Below are positions 36,781-48,500 of a stretch of DNA of 64,000 nucleotides, one piece after another. Each line of letters starts with the position of its first letter. Position 1 is the first letter of the stretch. Below the pieces are notes generated by a model. The model was not told where the DNA came from, ran no database searches, and worked only from the letters and a program-made list of their open reading frames with translations. This stretch comes from Varanus komodoensis (taxonomy: Eukaryota; Chordata; Lepidosauria; Squamata; Varanidae): contig NW_025336087.1 in assembly GCF_004798865.1 (NCBI RefSeq), positions 53,305,146-53,369,145 of the forward strand, read 5' to 3'. Position numbers and translations under genes: made by a program.

Positions 36781-39566
36781 AACCAGACAAAAGAGAGCTG
36801 AGGGCAGGAAGGACTTGCAAGAAAGGTGTGATTTAAACAACAGCAGCAGCTATGGGTATTGCCTAGCAATGACCCACATCCAATGCTAATGATGTTTGCC
36901 CAGCATAAATGAACCCTTGCCTAATGTAAGTAACACCATGGGAAAAGGTGGCTGTTTGCTGCCAAATTTAGCAGGACTGCCAACATTCAGCAACAGATAA
37001 CCACTTTTCCTAATTGTCCTAGTTAAGTTATGCGTGACTTACTTGCCACAAGTACAATGTCTTAGAGCCGGCTCTGTGAACCCACTGGATGGTGCATGCT
37101 GAAAAGTTCTTTATTTTAGAGGAAAATTGACTCTGCAATATGAGAGAAGTCTAGTGAAAAAAATAAATGGGGGAACCATCATTCACTCTTTCTCATACTC
37201 CAAAACTGGAGGGTGGATCCCTGACACAGATGATAGATGGTGAATATATTTGGAAGCAAAAGATAAGTACTTTTTCACGCAGTTGTTTATTCATGTTTAT
37301 AATTTGGTGCTCTGATTAGGCAAAATACTAAATAGTCTCACTGCTGCTAACTACATCTGTGCCCACTTTTTCTTCCCTCATAGAAGAGTTCCTTGGAATG
37401 CAGATTCTCTGCATTCTGTCATCTTGGATCTTTACATGCGTGCACACACCCATTCATAGAGAAAATTAATTCCACTTCTTGATTGTGTTAATAAAGGATC
37501 TGGAATCAGGGCTGAGAAGTGAGGTAACCATGATGTTACCTAATTAGTCAGGATCATAAAAACCCACCCAGAGTTGGCAGACAGGCCTCTCCAAATGAGA
37601 GCTCTCCAGTGATTGACAAATCAGCTTGGGAAATTCGGTGTTAAGTGTAAAGTAAAGCACGCCAGAGTGTGTTGCTGCAGCAAGAAGGAAATGTCCATGC
37701 ACGTGTTATTCAGAATGAAGTTGAAAAGAAAATGTCTAGTAGAACACTGCCCTTCTATAAAACCTTGCTATGGACACATATGTCACACCATATGGACTCA
37801 CAATCATCCCGCTGCAAAAAGAGTTTTCACCTAGCTGAAAAATGTGCTGAAAGGCAAACACATAGCAATCAAGGGGTGGAAGCACCCAAACAGAGCATGT
37901 GTTGGGTAGAAAGAAATGACCGAGGGGGGTTTGCTCATGTTGACTAGCATTCTTTGCGGTGTGGAAGCATTCCCTTTCTCATGACCCTCAAACTTGGGGT
38001 TAGGCAATTCAGGGAGCACAGTGGGCTGCAGTGACTAACTAGGTTAACAGGTGAAGGGCGTAGCCATGGGCATGCTTGTTGGCTGTTGCTAAAAAGCAAA
38101 TGCTGGGCCAAAAGAACCCATGTTCTGATCCAGCTGATCCGTTCTGTTTCAAACTCGTGCCCGATCTAGCCTGACCCCATGGACAACATTCCTCCAGGCT
38201 CTCCTGTCCCCCATCCATCTCCCGGAGACCACGCAAGCTGATACAGCTGATGTCTTCCTACAAATCTTTTCTATTTCTTGCCTCACTGAACTTCTCTCCC
38301 ACTCCCCAGTTCTCTGTTCCCACTTCTTTGACTGGGAGAACCTGGGATGTAATGCCTGAGACAGGGGCAGATCAACAGGGTCAGCTGGGTTGGAAGTTGC
38401 CATTTTGAAAGGGAGGAGCATAGCGGGACCTTCACCAAAGGAAACGGGACACTCCTTGGCTGCTGCATGACTTTTTTCTCAGCCATCCAGTAAGCAGCCT
38501 GACGCAAGCAAACATCTGACCTAACACAGAGACTATTGCACACTTGCAGTGCATTAAGAATAGCCCTTAATCTTTAATTTAATATGAAAATAAGTTTAAG
38601 AGCAGCTATAAGCTTCCCTAGGAAGGGAAAATTACTGTAAAAATCCTGGGATGTATCCAGCAGACTGATACAGAAGGCAAAAGTATTACAGAGCAGTGGC
38701 AGCTTGGAACTTGTTCAGTAAGCCCAGTATTGTGAGACATATTTAAGAAGCTAATAGAATTAGTGGTTAAATTAGGGCTGATAGGAAAAGCAGGATGCAG
38801 TTGGCACATTAAATAAGCCAGGTCCACAAAGCAGTTTTCTGTTTACCTCTCTGGTCAGATGCTGACTTGCCAGATACCTCTGTGTGGGCCCAGCATGGAA
38901 ACAAGGGGAGGTTTCACAAAGATGCTCCTTTGAAGTATCTTCAGTGGCAAAGGCAGGAAGCCACTATTTTAATTCTTTTCTTTAAAAAAAACAAAAAACA
39001 GTTCTCAGGACTTTGGGCTTCTCCGCATGAGGGGTTTAACATGTTGATTCACTGAAGCTTGTTACTGTTTTTTCGTTGCTGGAAAAAAATGGAGCTTGCT
39101 TCCCAGATTTTTATCTTTCTGTTTTTCCATATATTCAGTTAAGTATATATATTCAGCCAAGGTGGCACTGTGGTTCAGTGACAGTATAGCGAATTTGTGT
39201 CAATACAAGATGCTTTGGTTCCCATTTGTCACAATTTAGAATTTAGTACCACCTGTTCCTTGCACAAAAAAACCCAAAACTAACAAAAAACTCTGCAAAA
39301 AAAATTGGAAAACAAGGCAGAGACTTTGGAGGAAGAGGAGGATGTTGTGAAAAGACCTTGCAAACATCTGTGAGAGTTCATGAGTGTCTTCTGTACAGAA
39401 GCGATTTGTGAGCAGAAGTCTCATATCTGCTTCATTTGATTTCTCCTGGTAGTGCATATAATTTTGGATCTCTTCACACATGGCTTCATATTACCCAAAA
39501 AGGTAATGTGTGTGAATGAGGTGAACTCTAGAGAGTTACAACGGACTGCAGCTTCCTGTTTGGTCC
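36781..39566. other. Unassigned DNA, mostly unique
   Basis: I see no gene. Short open frames only. A tRNA-like 'ctgtggttcagtgacagtat' at 39169 was considered and rejected. Confidence 0.5.
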
Positions 39567-39569
39567 GCA

Positions 39570-39770
39570 TTTATCCCCATCCTTTATGCCTCTTGTGAGG
39601 AACACAGGGCAGCTTACGCAGCTCCATCTAACCCCGCAACAGGAGCCCTATGTTGCTGAGGGACCAACCCAAAGACACCCAGTGAGTTTCCTGGCCAGGA
39701 GAAGACTAGAACCTCGATCTTCTGGGTCCCCAGTCCAACACTGTAACCACCACATCATGCTGCTTTAGTG
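39570..39770 (-). mobile_element. tRNA-derived SINE (squamate MIR-like type)
   Basis: Read on the minus strand it begins 'gcagcatgatgtggtggtta', 'cagtgttggactggggaccc', has a B-box-like 'aggttctagtct', then a body that corresponds to 'ctcactgggtgtctttgggt'. Same family as 10040-10262. Diverged, full or nearly full length. Confidence 0.75.
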
Positions 39771-39956
39771 TCCAGTGACCCTATTTCACAGTAAAGATTT
39801 GTCTTTAGGAAACTTCTGTGTGCTGGTAAAGAAAAACAGGCGCCTCCATTATAATACGACGAGACATTTGTTCACTTTTTAGAGGGTTTGTCTGGGGGAG
39901 GCATCTCAATTTACACTAGTTGGAAGCCCCTGAAAAGCTGTGCCTCCTCTTGCTAT

Positions 39957-40003
39957 TTAAAACCAGCCCCTTTCTAAACACTTGCTCACTCGCTTGCTTG
40001 CTT
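39957..40003. repeat. 47-bp segment identical to the far side of the gap
   Basis: Identical base for base to 40104-40150. Most likely the same locus represented on both gap edges by the assembler. Confidence 0.9.
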
Positions 40004-40103
40004 NNNNNNNNNNNNNNNNNNNNNNNNNNNNNNNNNNNNNNNNNNNNNNNNNNNNNNNNNNNNNNNNNNNNNNNNNNNNNNNNNNNNNNNNNNNNNNNNN
40101 NNN
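40004..40103. other. Assembly gap (100 N)
   Basis: Exactly 100 N, the conventional size for a gap of unknown length. It lies at the edge of a long pyrimidine microsatellite. Confidence 0.99.
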
Positions 40104-40150
40104 TTAAAACCAGCCCCTTTCTAAACACTTGCTCACTCGCTTGCTTGCTT
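40104..40150. repeat. 47-bp segment duplicated across the gap
   Basis: Second copy of 39957-40003, running straight into the microsatellite. Confidence 0.9.
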
Positions 40151-40172
40151 GCTTGCTTTCTTTCTTTCTTTC

Positions 40173-40243
<71 letters not shown>

Positions 40244-40310
40244 TCCTTCCTTCCTTCCTTCCTTCCTTCCTTCCTTCCTTCCTTCCTTCCTTCCTTCCTT
40301 CCTTCCTTTC
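40134..40310. repeat. Compound microsatellite (CTTG)n(CTTT)n(CTTC)n
   Basis: About 20 bp of TTGC units, then CTTT units to about 40242, then CTTC units to about 40309. The long Phe/Leu/Ser open frames crossing it are products of the repeat and not proteins. Confidence 0.97.
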
Positions 40311-40979
40311 CTCTGCTTTTGCAGCAGTTTACCCACAGTTAACTCTGTTTTAAGCCGATAGCAAGCTCTGGATTTTCTGCAAAAGAAGAATGACACCCTC
40401 AACGGCTGCCTAAGTCCAAATTTCCAAGGAGAAGAGACATCAAAAGCATTTCTTACTTGCAGCTATTTTCCCCCCAGTAGATAAAGCCAGACTAATTAAA
40501 AAAATAATTAAAGGGTTGAAAGCTGCCATATGAGTTGTGACAACATATCAACTTTTGTTTGCTCCAGCTGCTTTTCACCTCTAGCAACATGACAGTTCAC
40601 ATGGCAGCTCCGCTTATCTCACAGGGGCTCCAGCGTCTTCAAATCGTGAGCTTCATTTGAACAGAGAAATTGGCCGCGCTGTCATGTCGCATTCCACGAG
40701 GCGCGGTCCCAGGAACGTGTTCGTCAGGTTGTCATCAGCAACCAGGAATCTCTTTGTGGCAATTAGAGAAGGGTCCCCCTCCCCTGGCGCAGAGAGAGCA
40801 CTTGGCGAGTGGCGGGGGTCTTCCTCTCGCTCCCTGCCAGTCACGGAGTTTCTCTCACTGTTTCGGCATCTCTCCACTGCAACGTGAAGCAAAGGAGCAA
40901 AGAACCCTGGAACAGTGGCCTCGGAAGGGGCCAGGAGACCCAACCCAAAGGTCCTCAGCGCAGGGCTCGGGTTGCAGCA
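40311..40979. other. Unique DNA with CpG-rich patch (40600-40880), candidate regulatory element
   Basis: Between 40606 and 40880 CpGs are much denser than in the neighbourhood ('ggccgcgctgtcatgtcgca', 'cgaggcgcggtccc', 'cgtgttcgtcagg'). The several overlapping open frames here (107-126 codons) match the high GC and show no domain. It may be a conserved enhancer or a remnant CpG island. Confidence 0.3.
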
Positions 40980-41375
40980 TCCCTGGCAGAGGGCTGTCCA
41001 GCCGCCTCTTCACTGCCTCCAGTGTGGGCGCAATTGCTACACTGCTCTGAATCAGGAAGGTTTTCCCTGTGTCCAGCTGGAAGCTGCCTTCCTGTACCTT
41101 CTCATTATTCTGTGCCCTGCGCATTCAGATGATTGAGATCCTGGCTCTTTTTGTGTGACAGGATTTGAAAAGTGCTAACCTATCTCCCCTCAGTCTTCTC
41201 TTCTCGAGACTAAACATGGCCAATGCTTTCAGCCTCTCCTCGGAGAGCTCTCTGTCCAGTCTGCTGATTGCTTTTGTTGCCCTCCTCTGAACCTGTTCCA
41301 GTTTGTCTGCATCTTTCTTAAACTAGTACTGGCTTAGTACTCAGAACTTGGCACAATACTCAAGCCTGAGGCTTA
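40980..41375 (-). mobile_element. CR1 LINE fragment (late coding region)
   Basis: On the plus strand 'ctatctcccctcagtcttct' and 'cttctcgagactaaacatgg', then 'cctcctctgaacctgttcca' and 'gtttgtctgcatctttct', are the reverse of the CR1 stretch that encodes KLERIQRRA and EKRRLRGDM. The same block can be seen forward in the copy at 5970-7030 (6590-6720). The start near 40980 is fuzzy. Confidence 0.85.
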
Positions 41376-41969
41376 ATGTTGCGATCGTCTTGTGATAGAT
41401 ACATCTTTTGGATTTGGCTGTGAGAAGGGCCCAGCTTGCTCCGAGTTGTGGGCCAACACAGTTTTGGCAAGCCTCACTGTAGACGACTTCCAGAACAGTA
41501 CCCGTGTTGCTTCAGAAAAGCAAATGCAAAGCTTGAACCTTGCAGGCTATGGGCGCAGCATATAAATGTAATAAATAAAGCTCCTTGTAGCACCTTAAAG
41601 GCTAGCAAGTTAGATGCAGCCTAATTTTCATGGACTGGAGTCCCCCTAATTAGATGCAGGAACTACTACAACCAAGAATTCTATTGTGCCAAGACTTACC
41701 AGAAGGGCAGCCTGAACTGCAGGTTTCTTGGTCCAGGCTTTTTCCAGGTCCCCTCACTCTCTAAAGTGAAATGAGTGGTGACTGCAGAAAGTGCTCAGCA
41801 CTCGGCCGTGTCTCTCTGTGTGAGGAATACCTTCCCTAGGCAAGCCTGCAGGAGATCAGATCTGATGGCTGCCTCTAGTCATAAATATATATGAAGAGCA
41901 AGTGAAAGGGAATGCCAGTCACAGCCTACTCAAGTTCCATTGAGCGACTGCTCTGGGCTCATGCCCCTG
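41376..41969. other. Unassigned DNA with one repeat fragment
   Basis: I see no gene. The repeat fragment at 41580-41660 is listed separately. Confidence 0.5.
41580..41660. repeat. Fragment of 'gtagcaccttaaag' dispersed repeat
   Basis: 'cttgtagcaccttaaaggct' followed by 'tcatggactggagtccccct' and 'aattagatgcagg' is a decayed copy of a repeat widespread in reptiles ('tgtagcaccttaaagactaac ... tttcgtggactagagtccact'). Family name not recalled with certainty. Confidence 0.6.
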
Positions 41970-42430
41970 GACTGTATTTATTTGCTTAAAACATTTGTAT
42001 GCCACCCAATCGTGGCACAGCACCTGCGGGCAGCTTATAACACAAGATAAACACACGATAACACATAATAAAAACTGTAACATGTTGCACATTAGAAACA
42101 ATAAAATACAGTAAACATGCAAAACAAAGGTCTATGGCAATTAGTTAAAAAAAATGAAAAAGGAAGGTCTTCGCCTGGCGCTGAGAAGAAAGTAACGAAG
42201 GCGCCAGGTGAATCCCCTTGGGGAGAGAATCCCAAATATGGGGAGCAGCTGCAGGAAAGGCCCTCCTCCTAGCAGCTCACCCGGGAGGGTCCCCCGCGTA
42301 GCTCTCAAAGGCCAGGTCGGCACATAGGCCGGGTAGACATCCATGTACCCCTGGCCTCCTCCTTTGGCACTCGCCATGCTCCCTGTCCTTTCAGTAACAA
42401 CTGCAGTTTTAAAAGCGGAATAATAATAAA
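41970..42430 (-). mobile_element. L2-like LINE, 3' end
   Basis: Reverse-complemented, 42160-42290 reads RRAFPAAAPHIWDSLP then LAPSLLS and AKTFLF, the same C-terminal block as in 1-475, followed by the 3' UTR and tail at the low-coordinate end ('aaacatttgtatgccaccca' reversed). The two copies align along most of this block. Diverged and dead. Confidence 0.8.
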
Positions 42431-42999
42431 AATAAAATCCTGGGAAGCCCATTTGCTGCAAAGTGAAGAGCCAGCTCTGTTTCTGGGAATGCTGCTGGCT
42501 CCCCCATGTGGCCAAGACAAGGCCAACTGTGGGGGCATGGCACCGGGCCTCGTGTGGAAGTGGGGACAGCCCCCTGTGGGTGGCAAGGAGACTCCTGGGG
42601 GGCTAGAGCAGCTGGTCAGGAGGCAAAGCTTGCTCTCTTACCCGGCCTCTGTGTGTGTACTGTGTGCATGTGTGAATGTGTGTTCACTGCACTGGTGATG
42701 TGTAGGGTTTGTTTGACTTTCTCTCTGTGTGTTTTTTTGCCTGAGAATCCCTTAGAGGATGGGTGCCCTCCTCTCCTCTCCTCTCCTGTCCCAAACATTT
42801 TCTTTAAAACCCTAACCCTAACCCAAAAGGAACCCTGGTCTGTTCTGTGTACAATCCAAGCGAATGTCTTCCCAGCACTTGGTAAAATCTAATTTTCCTA
42901 GATCTTCCAGCATGTTAGCACAACTGAATTTAATTGTAGTTTTATGGGTTCAAGTGGGTTTAATCATTGGCATACCTCTGTGTGCTCACTTGGTGGCTT
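42431..42999. other. Unassigned DNA
   Basis: I see no gene. Short TG-rich stretch near 42650-42735 and a telomere-like CCCTAA doublet at 42809-42824. Confidence 0.5.
42809..42824. repeat. Telomere-like CCCTAA repeat (2.5 units)
   Basis: 'accctaaccctaaccc' matches the vertebrate telomere repeat but is short enough to be chance. Confidence 0.6.
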
Positions 43000-43110
43000 T
43001 CACGGGTTTTTCTTACTGCATTTTATTGTATCTGCTATTTTATTATTTTAATTATGTAAGCCACCCTGAGACTTCTTAACTAAAGGCAACATACAAATAT
43101 TCCACAAGGA
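43000..43110 (+). mobile_element. LINE 3' tail fragment (L2-like)
   Basis: 'gcattttattgtatctgcta', 'gtaagccaccctgagactt' and 'ggcaacatacaaatattcc' parallel the tail of the element at 1-475 ('gtaagccgccccgag ... ggcggcatagaaat'). Only the last roughly 110 bp are recognisable. Confidence 0.6.
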
Positions 43111-43126
43111 ATGAAGGAAGGAAAGG

Positions 43127-43130
<4 letters not shown>

Positions 43131-43169
<39 letters not shown>
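43131..43169. repeat. (GA)n microsatellite
   Basis: About 19 GA units, following directly a LINE tail. Confidence 0.95.
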
Positions 43170-43173
<4 letters not shown>

Positions 43174-44964
43174 TCATTCTATGTTATACCCATCATGATT
43201 TACTGGTCTCAGTTTACCGCACCCTTCATTGCAATTGTTCCTTCACTGACTTTGCAACTTCTTTTTTAAAACGGGGCAGTGACAAAACCTGTGCCCTTTG
43301 CTAATATAGCCGGCTTTTTAGTGGCCTAATTCTGGCAGCATTGTATTTAATTTTCCCCATAACTCATTTTCTCAAACGCACTGCTCAGCCTGTAACAAAA
43401 CATTTTAAATACTTGGCACTTGCTCTCCTGGTGACATCCAGGGGTTTTGTCGCTTTCTCCGAGGAATGCTGCTACAGCAAAAAGCTACAAACCTTGTTTA
43501 GAGATGAGCTTACCAAGGCAAATAATAAATTCTACCAAGAGGAAGGAAACATTATGGGGAGTTAATCATTCCTTGCATAATGAATGTATATCTCAGGTAC
43601 AGTGAAACATTTATAGGTTTACTGGCACTATTATGATTGATAAAGCATAAGTGAAGTTGTACAGCAGCCCATTCTGGGATACAGCAGTTTAGTGGATGAT
43701 ATACCGTGCAGCAGTTTTAATACACTTAGACATTCTGCTCCTCCAAATTGTCTTTCAGGGAGCCACAAAGTCCCAGGTGCTTGGCACTTGATTTTAGCGA
43801 GGAGAAAAATATAGCCGCTCCGGATAAGATGCATGCATGCGCGTGCATACATAAAATGCCGTGCAACCTTTGGAGGGACTGTACCACTTTGGCATTTATC
43901 TCATGACTGAATGCTCCCTACATCAGAATTTCCCTGCGGGCAGAACACTAGCAACCCGGAAGAAGGATGTGAGTTTAGCTTTCTTCCTGGCATGTTATTT
44001 TCTACTTGCAAGGAAATGGGTAGCTCAGTCATGCAGGGGAATAAAAAAAAAACAAAACACCCAAATATGCGATATGCAGACTATGTTTCAAAGTGGTGAA
44101 ATTCCCAAAAACCTACGAAATGTACTTTTTAAAACAAGTAGCTTGGCTTTAAAACACCATTTTGAAAGGATAGTCTTGCTTTCCTTACCGAGCTCAAGGG
44201 CTTGGGACATTGGTTTCTTTTATCAGTAATTTGGGCAAAGGTTTATAATGGGGTCTTCTGCATCTCAACTCAGTGCAGCTCATTAAGGCAGGAGTTAGGG
44301 TTCGGGCTCAGTCAGCCTTTCTGCCCCGAACGCTCTCATGACACAGCGGGTGATGTGTGGGAATCTCTGGGTCCGTGCTTGGCGAGATTGGCAGGGTGAG
44401 GCCTGGGCTTCCCTGCCATCCTGCACATGCACGCACCGCAGATGCAAATAGTTTATCTCTCATTCACAGTAGCTGATGCTGTGCCACCGTCCTCCTTGCT
44501 TACGTGGAACTTTCACAAAGGACTAGCATGTTACAAACACTCCAAAACGCCTGGGTATTTTCACGCACATGGTGCAGTGGCACAAGCAGAAAGGCAAAGA
44601 AAGAATGTATTGGAGTACCAGGAATTAGTGTTTATGATTTTGCCCCTTGAAGTGCAATCCTAAGTATCAGGGGTTGGGCACCTCTGGCACTCGGAGGAAC
44701 CGTTGGTGGGGGAACTGCCAACACGTGGTGGCCATAGGAATTGTAGCACAAGCCAGGCCACCAGCTCAAAACCTGAGAGCAAAGCAAGATCTAGGGCCTA
44801 ACTCCAAGCTACTGCAACAACTGCCTGTTTTTAGCCCCCACCCAAACCTACTCCGTAGCAACCCCAACTATCAATATGAAAATGTGTGAATTTAAAGAGA
44901 AACAGTGGGAACGCTATCAGGCACTGCGGTGAGCACCAAGAAAGGCTCTGTGGGTGCCCTGCTG

Positions 44965-44998
44965 TGCATGTTTACCTGGGAGTAAATCCATTTGTATT
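44965..44998 (+). repeat. Fragment of 'gggagtaagcccc' dispersed repeat
   Basis: 'tgcatgtttacctgggagta' and 'aatccatttg' match part of the repeat at 35348-35434. Confidence 0.45.
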
Positions 44999-45279
44999 GG
45001 ATCAGATGTCTGAAGAGACTGTTAAACTGTTAATTGAGGGGTATATGAGACATTCTTTCAGCATGTTTTTGACTGGTACTAAGCCAGTTTCTACCTTCTG
45101 GAACCAACCCTGGATCCAAATACAATCTGTGGCCAAAGTCCAAATTTTCTGTGTTTGCAGCATGATTTGCAGAAGAAGAAAGAGTGCATGAAGGGCATGG
45201 GGGTTGGAAAAATGCATGCCAACATTGAATCAAAAAGCACACATTGGAGGAAAAGATACCCAGACAAGTGGATAGAAAA

Positions 45280-45570
45280 AGCAAAGCATGACGGCCGACA
45301 CGCCCGTGACTCAGAACACCCTTCAAGGGGGAATCTGGAGCGACTTGGTGCACATATTCCGTCGCTATAGCAATGGGAGAAATGTTCACTTCAGCGGATC
45401 TCATTCGTCTGAGACTTAAGGATCATATATTTTTGGAGAGAAGCTCGCAACGATCAGATCCCTCCAGCATCCCTAAAGCGACTGAGCCTCTCTAAGACTG
45501 TCTGTTCCAGCGGGGTTTTCGGGCTGCTTCAAGGACAAGTCATTCGGCAGAGAGCGCCGACCAGACCAGT
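45280..45570. other. CpG-bearing unique patch, candidate regulatory element
   Basis: Contains many CpGs in a CpG-poor neighbourhood ('gacggccgacacgcccgtga', 'ccgtcgctatagcaatggg', 'ctcgcaacgatcagatc', 'gcagagagcgccgacc'). No repeat family is recognised. It could be a conserved element or an unrecognised exon. Confidence 0.25.
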
Positions 45571-48500
45571 TGTGCCTCATGCACATAAAAGCAGGCATCA
45601 GCCAACCCTTCTGCTGGAATATGCTTTGCAGTTTCCGAAGCCAGGCAACTGTGCAGACTTGGCTTCCTTCGAGGCATCCTACATCTATGAAGTCTCTGAC
45701 TTTGGATGTGAACTTGAATGCCCCGATCAAAGGGGAGGGAAGCGCAGTCGTGACGAAAATGGCATTGCTCTTCCCGCTGCTAGCTTGCATCCATCTGGGC
45801 ACATATGTTCCCAAGTATAACAAATAGTCTGATTGCCATGTGTTGCATCTTAGAGAGTGTTTGTGCATCCAGTATGTTTTTGTAGCATTTTACCCAGGGG
45901 TCACTGCCATCTGTCTGTACATTATGTGAAACATGGATTGACTTTACTTGCTGGTAGAATGTCACTTACTTTTAGCCAGTTCTTAAGGGCAGCCAGGCAG
46001 GCAGAAGTCTTTGCCTCAATATTCAGGGGCCAGAGAAGAGCTCGCACTGCCCCCATGGGCAGCACACTCCTTCCTTGGGGCATCTTTCCCCAAACATCTA
46101 GTCCAAAGCTCCCATTCTACCTGGGTTCGGGAGGGGAACCAGGGCTTGGGGTGCACAGACTTTTTCTCCCTGAGAACTGTGTGTGATGCCAGCCAGAGGC
46201 CCTTCGTGTGCACACACACACACACTCATGCACTTGCTTGCTCGCTCACAACCCTGAGCCAATCTGCTCTTTCTTTGCTGTTTAGCAGGATTGGGAAACA
46301 GCAGCTTGAGTCAGGATTGCTGGAGAAGGGAGTAGAGGGCCATCTCTTCACCCATTTCATGGTCCTTGCATCAGGGGTCTCCCCTCCCTCCCTCCCTCCC
46401 TTTGCCTAGGCTTACCTTCTTTTCTGTTTCTGCTTTAGACTTCACTGTGCTTTCATTCCTCTCCCACTCATTCTTGCCTTGTTCCTTTTTTATTTTCTCT
46501 CCCTTCAACCTCTGACCAGGCAGGACTGCAGCCAATCCTCATAGCTCATTTTCTCCATCCCTCTGCAGGTTCCTCATCCCTGTTCCTGGTTGGTCGGTGG
46601 TGTCCCAGCCAGCAGTATTCACTCTTCAGGAAACTGCGGGAGCCAGGCCGTTCCATGAAGTTTGGCAGGAGGACGTGGAAACTGACCATGTGTTGTGCAT
46701 GTGTGTGCATGGGGAGGAGAGTGCCGTGTGGAGAACAAGGAGATTCCTTCTCAGATCCCTTCACTCTCTAGTTTCCAGGGAACGTGAGCTGGAGGTTGCT
46801 ATTAAGTTCACAGCCTGCTGGTGAGCTTTTCATAGACCTCTGTTGGCCACTGTCTGGACAGCACACTGGCCTTTGGTTTGACCAAAGGAGAGCACCAGTT
46901 AGGATAGCTCTGTCTCAGGAAGAAGCCTGAAGATGCATTTGGGAAGCCCAAAAGGTCCCTTTCTCAGACCTTAGCTGTGTTTGTTGTAGAACGTACACAG
47001 ACAGCTTGTTTTCCTCTTTTATAAACCTGCAGCCTACACTCTGAGCATTTTCTGGCTGGATTATATAAGCTGGCTATTCACCTGCTGAACAATGAGCAGA
47101 TGGAGCATCTTCTAGAATGATGAAATGCACTTCCGCCAAGATAAAAGTCATGAGTAGCTGTCCAGCTTTGAAGAGTTGCTGTGCCTTTCTGCTGGAATGA
47201 AAAAGTGGATTGACATTTTTGTGAAATGTAGGAGGACCTAATAAGAACTAGTTTCCTTGGGTTCCTTCATGAAAGTATTTGCAAGCCATATTTTCATTTT
47301 CAGTGCATCATCCTCTACTAGTAAGGTCAGGTTTTCCTTTGATAGCTGGGCAATGACAATAAAAAAAATTGTTGAATATCACTACAAAATGAAGTGGCTC
47401 TTTGCTTAGAAATAAACTATGAGAAGACTGTCGGTCTATGAAGGCTCAGAGGAAGAAATACCGACCGCTGCGAGGATGGCTGATAGAGACAGAGCACCCA
47501 TTCACTTCACAATGAATACAAAGACCTAAGAAATGTAAACTAAACCATGTTTTGTGTGAGACAGAAAAGGATATTTAGTTACCCATTTTGGCATCTGATT
47601 GAGGAACAATTCTGGCTTTGCCAATAGTAACAAGCATAAATGCAGTGTCAATATTGTAAACTTGAACGCTGACATGTTTACAGCATACTACCAGACTGTG
47701 TTTGAAGGGGTTGGATTATTTCCAGGAAAACAAACCATAAGAATGAACCCAAGTGTTATATTAGTAGATGTAAATTTGAGGACGGTAACTGCAACATTAC
47801 AAGGGACAGTGAAAAATAAGCTGAACAGTGCAGGAGCCTTGCAAAGGGAGGCAGAAGTGTCAGAGCAACATGCTGAGTAAAACTCCATGGAGCTGCAAAG
47901 GAGGAAAGTAAGCCTCCTTTTAGGATCTAGAGGCGTGACAAGGGTGAGAGGCTTTGAATGGAGGGCGCATTCTTTGCCCTGCTCTAGATCCACCTCCCTT
48001 GTCCCACTGTCAAGGCTCCACTAATAGGCTTTTTGAATATCTTGACTGAGGATTGTTTCCAGGCAGGAAGCCTAAGCTCAGCCCAATTACAGAGCAGGCA
48101 CCGAGACAGATCGGCAGTGAGCACATTGCACCACTCGCGTAGAGAGATGCCAGCAAGCCCACTTCCAGGTTCAGGAGGCCAAGTCTGCCAGCTTGTAATA
48201 CTCCACCTGCACTTGAAGGCTGAGCACCACAGGCCCGGAGTCCTTCTGCAGCTCGGGTTCCCTCTCCCCAGTTTCTCCAACCACTTTCTGCTGTTCTTCC
48301 TCCAGTGGCTGCCAAGAAGGAAGGGAGGAAAGATGCAGATTGCCCTGCCGGAGGTCCCAGGAACTCAGTCCCGGGAACTCAGCAAGCACACTGGTGCATG
48401 AGGGGGCTTATGGAGCCCTCAGCAATGAGGACCAAATGGATAACCCTTGGCGTGGGGATTCACCTCTCCCCGCCGCTGCCATTTTTGCTGCTTTTCTTTT

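Noticed and set aside
39160-39235. tRNA-Gly-like 'gtggttcagtg' at 39171
   Set aside because: Resembles an A box, but no cloverleaf arms and no proper B box follow at the right distance.
40129-40402. Open frames full of Phe/Leu/Ser or Lys/Glu/Arg across the gap region
   Set aside because: Direct translations of the (CTTT)n/(CTTC)n microsatellite; one of them also runs through the N gap.
44660-44770. Possible hAT-like repeat starting 'caggggttgggcacctctgg'
   Set aside because: The start resembles a common lizard hAT foldback element, but the rest does not align well enough to call.
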